Assembly (NCBI RefSeq): GCF_002795245.1
Contig: NZ_PGVG01000041.1
Location: 1-64,000 of the forward strand
DNA: 64,000 bases
Source: Bradyrhizobium forestalis
GTDB taxonomy: Bacteria; Pseudomonadota; Alphaproteobacteria; Rhizobiales; Xanthobacteraceae
Direction: 5' to 3'
The notes under the pieces are model-generated. The model worked only from the letters and a program-made list of their open reading frames with translations. It made no database searches and had not been told where the DNA came from. Position numbers and translations under genes: made by a program. Below, piece by piece: positions 62,432 to 64,000 of the stretch (positions are counted from its first letter, which is position 1; each line of letters starts with the position of its first letter).

Positions 62432-63454
62432 TTACGGCTTGTTCGGGCGGAGCTCGACGCCGACGCCCTTGTTGACGAAGCGCAGCGTGTAGGACTTGCG
62501 GAAGTCGAGATCCGACTTCACGACGCCGGCCTTGACCATCTTGTTGAAGAAGGAGGCGTAGCGCTCGTCGCTCATCGCGCCGATGCCGTTCTTCGAGGAC
62601 TCGCCGGAGTCGACGATGCCGTGCTCCTTCATCTTGGCGACGGAATAGGCCAGCAGATCGTCGGTCATCTCCGGATTGAGCTTCTTGATCAGCGCATTGC
62701 CGGCGGAATTGTTGCCGTAGATGTAGTTGTACCAGCCGATCATGGAGGCATCGACGAAGCGCTGGACCAGATCGGGCTTCTTCTCGACGACCTCGCGGCG
62801 GGTCTCGATCAGCGTCGAATAGGTGTTGAAGCCGTAATCGGCGAGCAGCAGCACGTTGGGCTTGAAGCCGGCGGCCTTCTCCACCGCGAAGGGCTCGGAG
62901 GTGACATAGCCCTGCATGGCGCTCTTGGGATTGGCGATGAAGGGCTGCGGATTGAAATTGTAGGGACGGACGTTCTTCTCGCTGAAGCCGTATTCGGATT
63001 TCAGCCACTGGAAGTAGCTGGTCATGCCCTCCTTGGAGACGAACAGCGTCAGCGGCTTGAGATCCTCGATCTTGGCGACCTTGGCGTCGGGCTGCGTCAG
63101 CATCACCTGCGGATCCTTCTGGAAGATCGCGGCGATGGTGACGACGGGAACGTTGTTGGCGACGGCGTCGAACGACATCAGCGTATTGGCGGCCATGAAG
63201 AAATCGATCTTGCCGGCGATCAGCAGCATCCGGTTGTTCTCGTTGGGACCGCCGGGAACGATGGTGACGTCGAGCCCGTATTTCTTGTAGGTGCCGTCGG
63301 CGACCGCCTGGAAGAAGCCGCCATGCTCGGCCTCGGCGACCCAGTTGGTGCCGAAGGTGACCTTGTCGAGCGTTTCAGCGCGCGCCGGGAGGATCGAGAC
63401 GAGAGCGGCCATCAGGCCTGCCGTTAACGCTTGCCGCAGATGAGAGGGGCTCAT
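62432..63454 (-). CDS. ABC transporter substrate-binding protein (SsuA/THI5-like)
   Basis: A 340-residue binding protein with a signal peptide (about 1-25, ending ARAE) and the SsuA/THI5-like pattern: LDKVTFGTNWVAEAEHGGFFQAVADGTYKKYGLDVTIVPGGPN, then AGKIDFFMAANTLMSF. Members bind sulfonates, taurine, nitrate, or (THI5-like) pyrimidine precursors; the ligand is unassigned. ATG at 63454. The gene is divergent from the creatininase-family gene at 63592, with 137 bases between the starts, so the two could share a promoter region and a pathway. Confidence 0.9.
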   Translation of the reverse strand: MSPSHLRQALTAGLMAALVSILPARAETLDKVTFGTNWVAEAEHGGFFQAVADGTYKKYGLDVTIVPGGPNENNRMLLIAGKIDFFMAANTLMSFDAVANNVPVVTIAAIFQKDPQVMLTQPDAKVAKIEDLKPLTLFVSKEGMTSYFQWLKSEYGFSEKNVRPYNFNPQPFIANPKSAMQGYVTSEPFAVEKAAGFKPNVLLLADYGFNTYSTLIETRREVVEKKPDLVQRFVDASMIGWYNYIYGNNSAGNALIKKLNPEMTDDLLAYSVAKMKEHGIVDSGESSKNGIGAMSDERYASFFNKMVKAGVVKSDLDFRKSYTLRFVNKGVGVELRPNKP

Positions 63455-63591
63455 GAGTGCACTCCGTCGATCGTGGCTGGCCGATGCCAAGCCAACGCGA
63501 TAAAACCGCATGACATTGGGGACGCGAGCCGGTCGGGCCCGCGTCCCCTCATAACCCAAATTACGTGACAAATTCGGGCAAGGAAACCTTG

Positions 63592-64000
63592 ATGACGCCG
63601 TCCCGCGACTGGACCGAAATCCGCTGGGCCGATGCGCCCCCCGCGGAGCCGTCGCGCTGGATCGCGGTGCTGCCGCTGGCGGCAACCGAGCAGCATGGCC
63701 CGCACCTGCCGCTCACCACCGACGTGCTGATCGCGGACGCTTATCTGGCGCGTGTGCGCGAGCTGTTGCCCGAGCGCGTTCCAGCCAGCTTCCTCCCCGT
63801 TGAACCAATCGGGATTTCCACCGAGCATATCGACTATCCGGGTACGCAGACGCTGCCGACCGAAATTGCGCTCAAAAGATGGACAGGGATCGGCGCGGAG
63901 GTCGCGCGCCGCGGCGTGAGGAAGCTCGTCATCATCACCAGCCATGGCGGCAACAGCGCCGCCATGATGCTGGTCGCGCAGGACCTGCGCGCGCATCAAA
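63592..64000 (+). CDS. Creatininase-family protein, 5' part (cut by window edge)
   Basis: 136 codons are visible before the window ends. The creatininase motifs are clear: WIAVLPLAATEQHGPHLPLTTD and LVIITSHGGNSA; residues E and H in TEQHGPHLPL and D in LTTD are expected metal ligands. Family members hydrolyse cyclic amides (creatinine, and formamide intermediates in riboflavin/F420 or mycofactocin pathways). ATG at 63592 follows AAGGAAA. Its divergence from an SsuA/THI5-like binding protein suggests a role with an imported nitrogen compound, but this is inference. Confidence 0.9.
   Translation, partial: MTPSRDWTEIRWADAPPAEPSRWIAVLPLAATEQHGPHLPLTTDVLIADAYLARVRELLPERVPASFLPVEPIGISTEHIDYPGTQTLPTEIALKRWTGIGAEVARRGVRKLVIITSHGGNSAAMMLVAQDLRAHQ

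Overview
The window is GC-rich alphaproteobacterial chromosome, most likely Bradyrhizobium or a close relative. The reasons are the chvI-chvG-hprK-EIIA-HPr block, pckA close by, the style of the small hypothetical proteins, and many palindromic intergenic repeats of the kind scattered through Bradyrhizobium genomes. About 55 protein genes are supported. I saw no rRNA, tRNA or CRISPR array.

Layout. 1-80: 5' end of an IS30-type transposase gene cut by the window edge; the element appears to sit inside a palindromic repeat. 350-7990: TauE/SafE exporter with a partner membrane protein, an EamA transporter divergent from its LysR regulator, a small Cys-containing secreted protein, glycogen phosphorylase and a thioesterase. 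8230-17770: pckA, a secreted TPR-CHAT protease-like protein, a HugZ-like protein, then chvI, chvG, hprK, mannose-type EIIA and HPr, a regulatory (non-transporting) PTS linked to an envelope-sensing two-component system. 17900-23700: ArnT-like glycosyltransferase, an overlapping caspase/M15 peptidase pair, and lepA. 24000-25200: an AT-richer islet with a gene remnant, DUF1508, a 76-residue protein and a truncated TIR-domain gene.

25200-33700 is an accessory, metal/oxygen-flavoured region. A minus-strand operon (DUF2933, ICMT-like methyltransferase, ABC ATPase, FtsX permease, HlyD adaptor) is preceded by a perfect FNR/FixK-type box. The same box and about 130 flanking bases recur in front of an OpgC-like acyltransferase 3 kb away, each copy next to the tail of a Met-rich protein. 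A His-rich periplasmic protein lies between them.

33700-49300: a flavin-dependent dehydrogenase-like enzyme, RDD protein, PAS-GGDEF-EAL regulator with a degenerate GGDEF motif, murein endopeptidase, modABC, PepSY protein, NhaP2-type antiporter, MscS channel, methionine aminopeptidase, Ada-AraC regulator, EamA exporter and radC. 49146-55886: a complete dipeptide/oligopeptide ABC operon bounded by two copies of the radC 3' end, which reads as an insertion into radC that restored its reading frame. 55890-64000: Sel1-repeat protein, a conserved hypothetical, a lysozyme-like peptidoglycan-binding protein, and a minus-strand ABC transporter operon (SsuA/TauA-type binding protein, ATPase, permease) coupled to a 2-hydroxyacid dehydrogenase and an AprI/Inh inhibitor-like protein. 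The binding-protein gene is divergent from a creatininase-family gene that runs off the right edge.

Assignments rest on motif and family recognition by eye; no database search was run.
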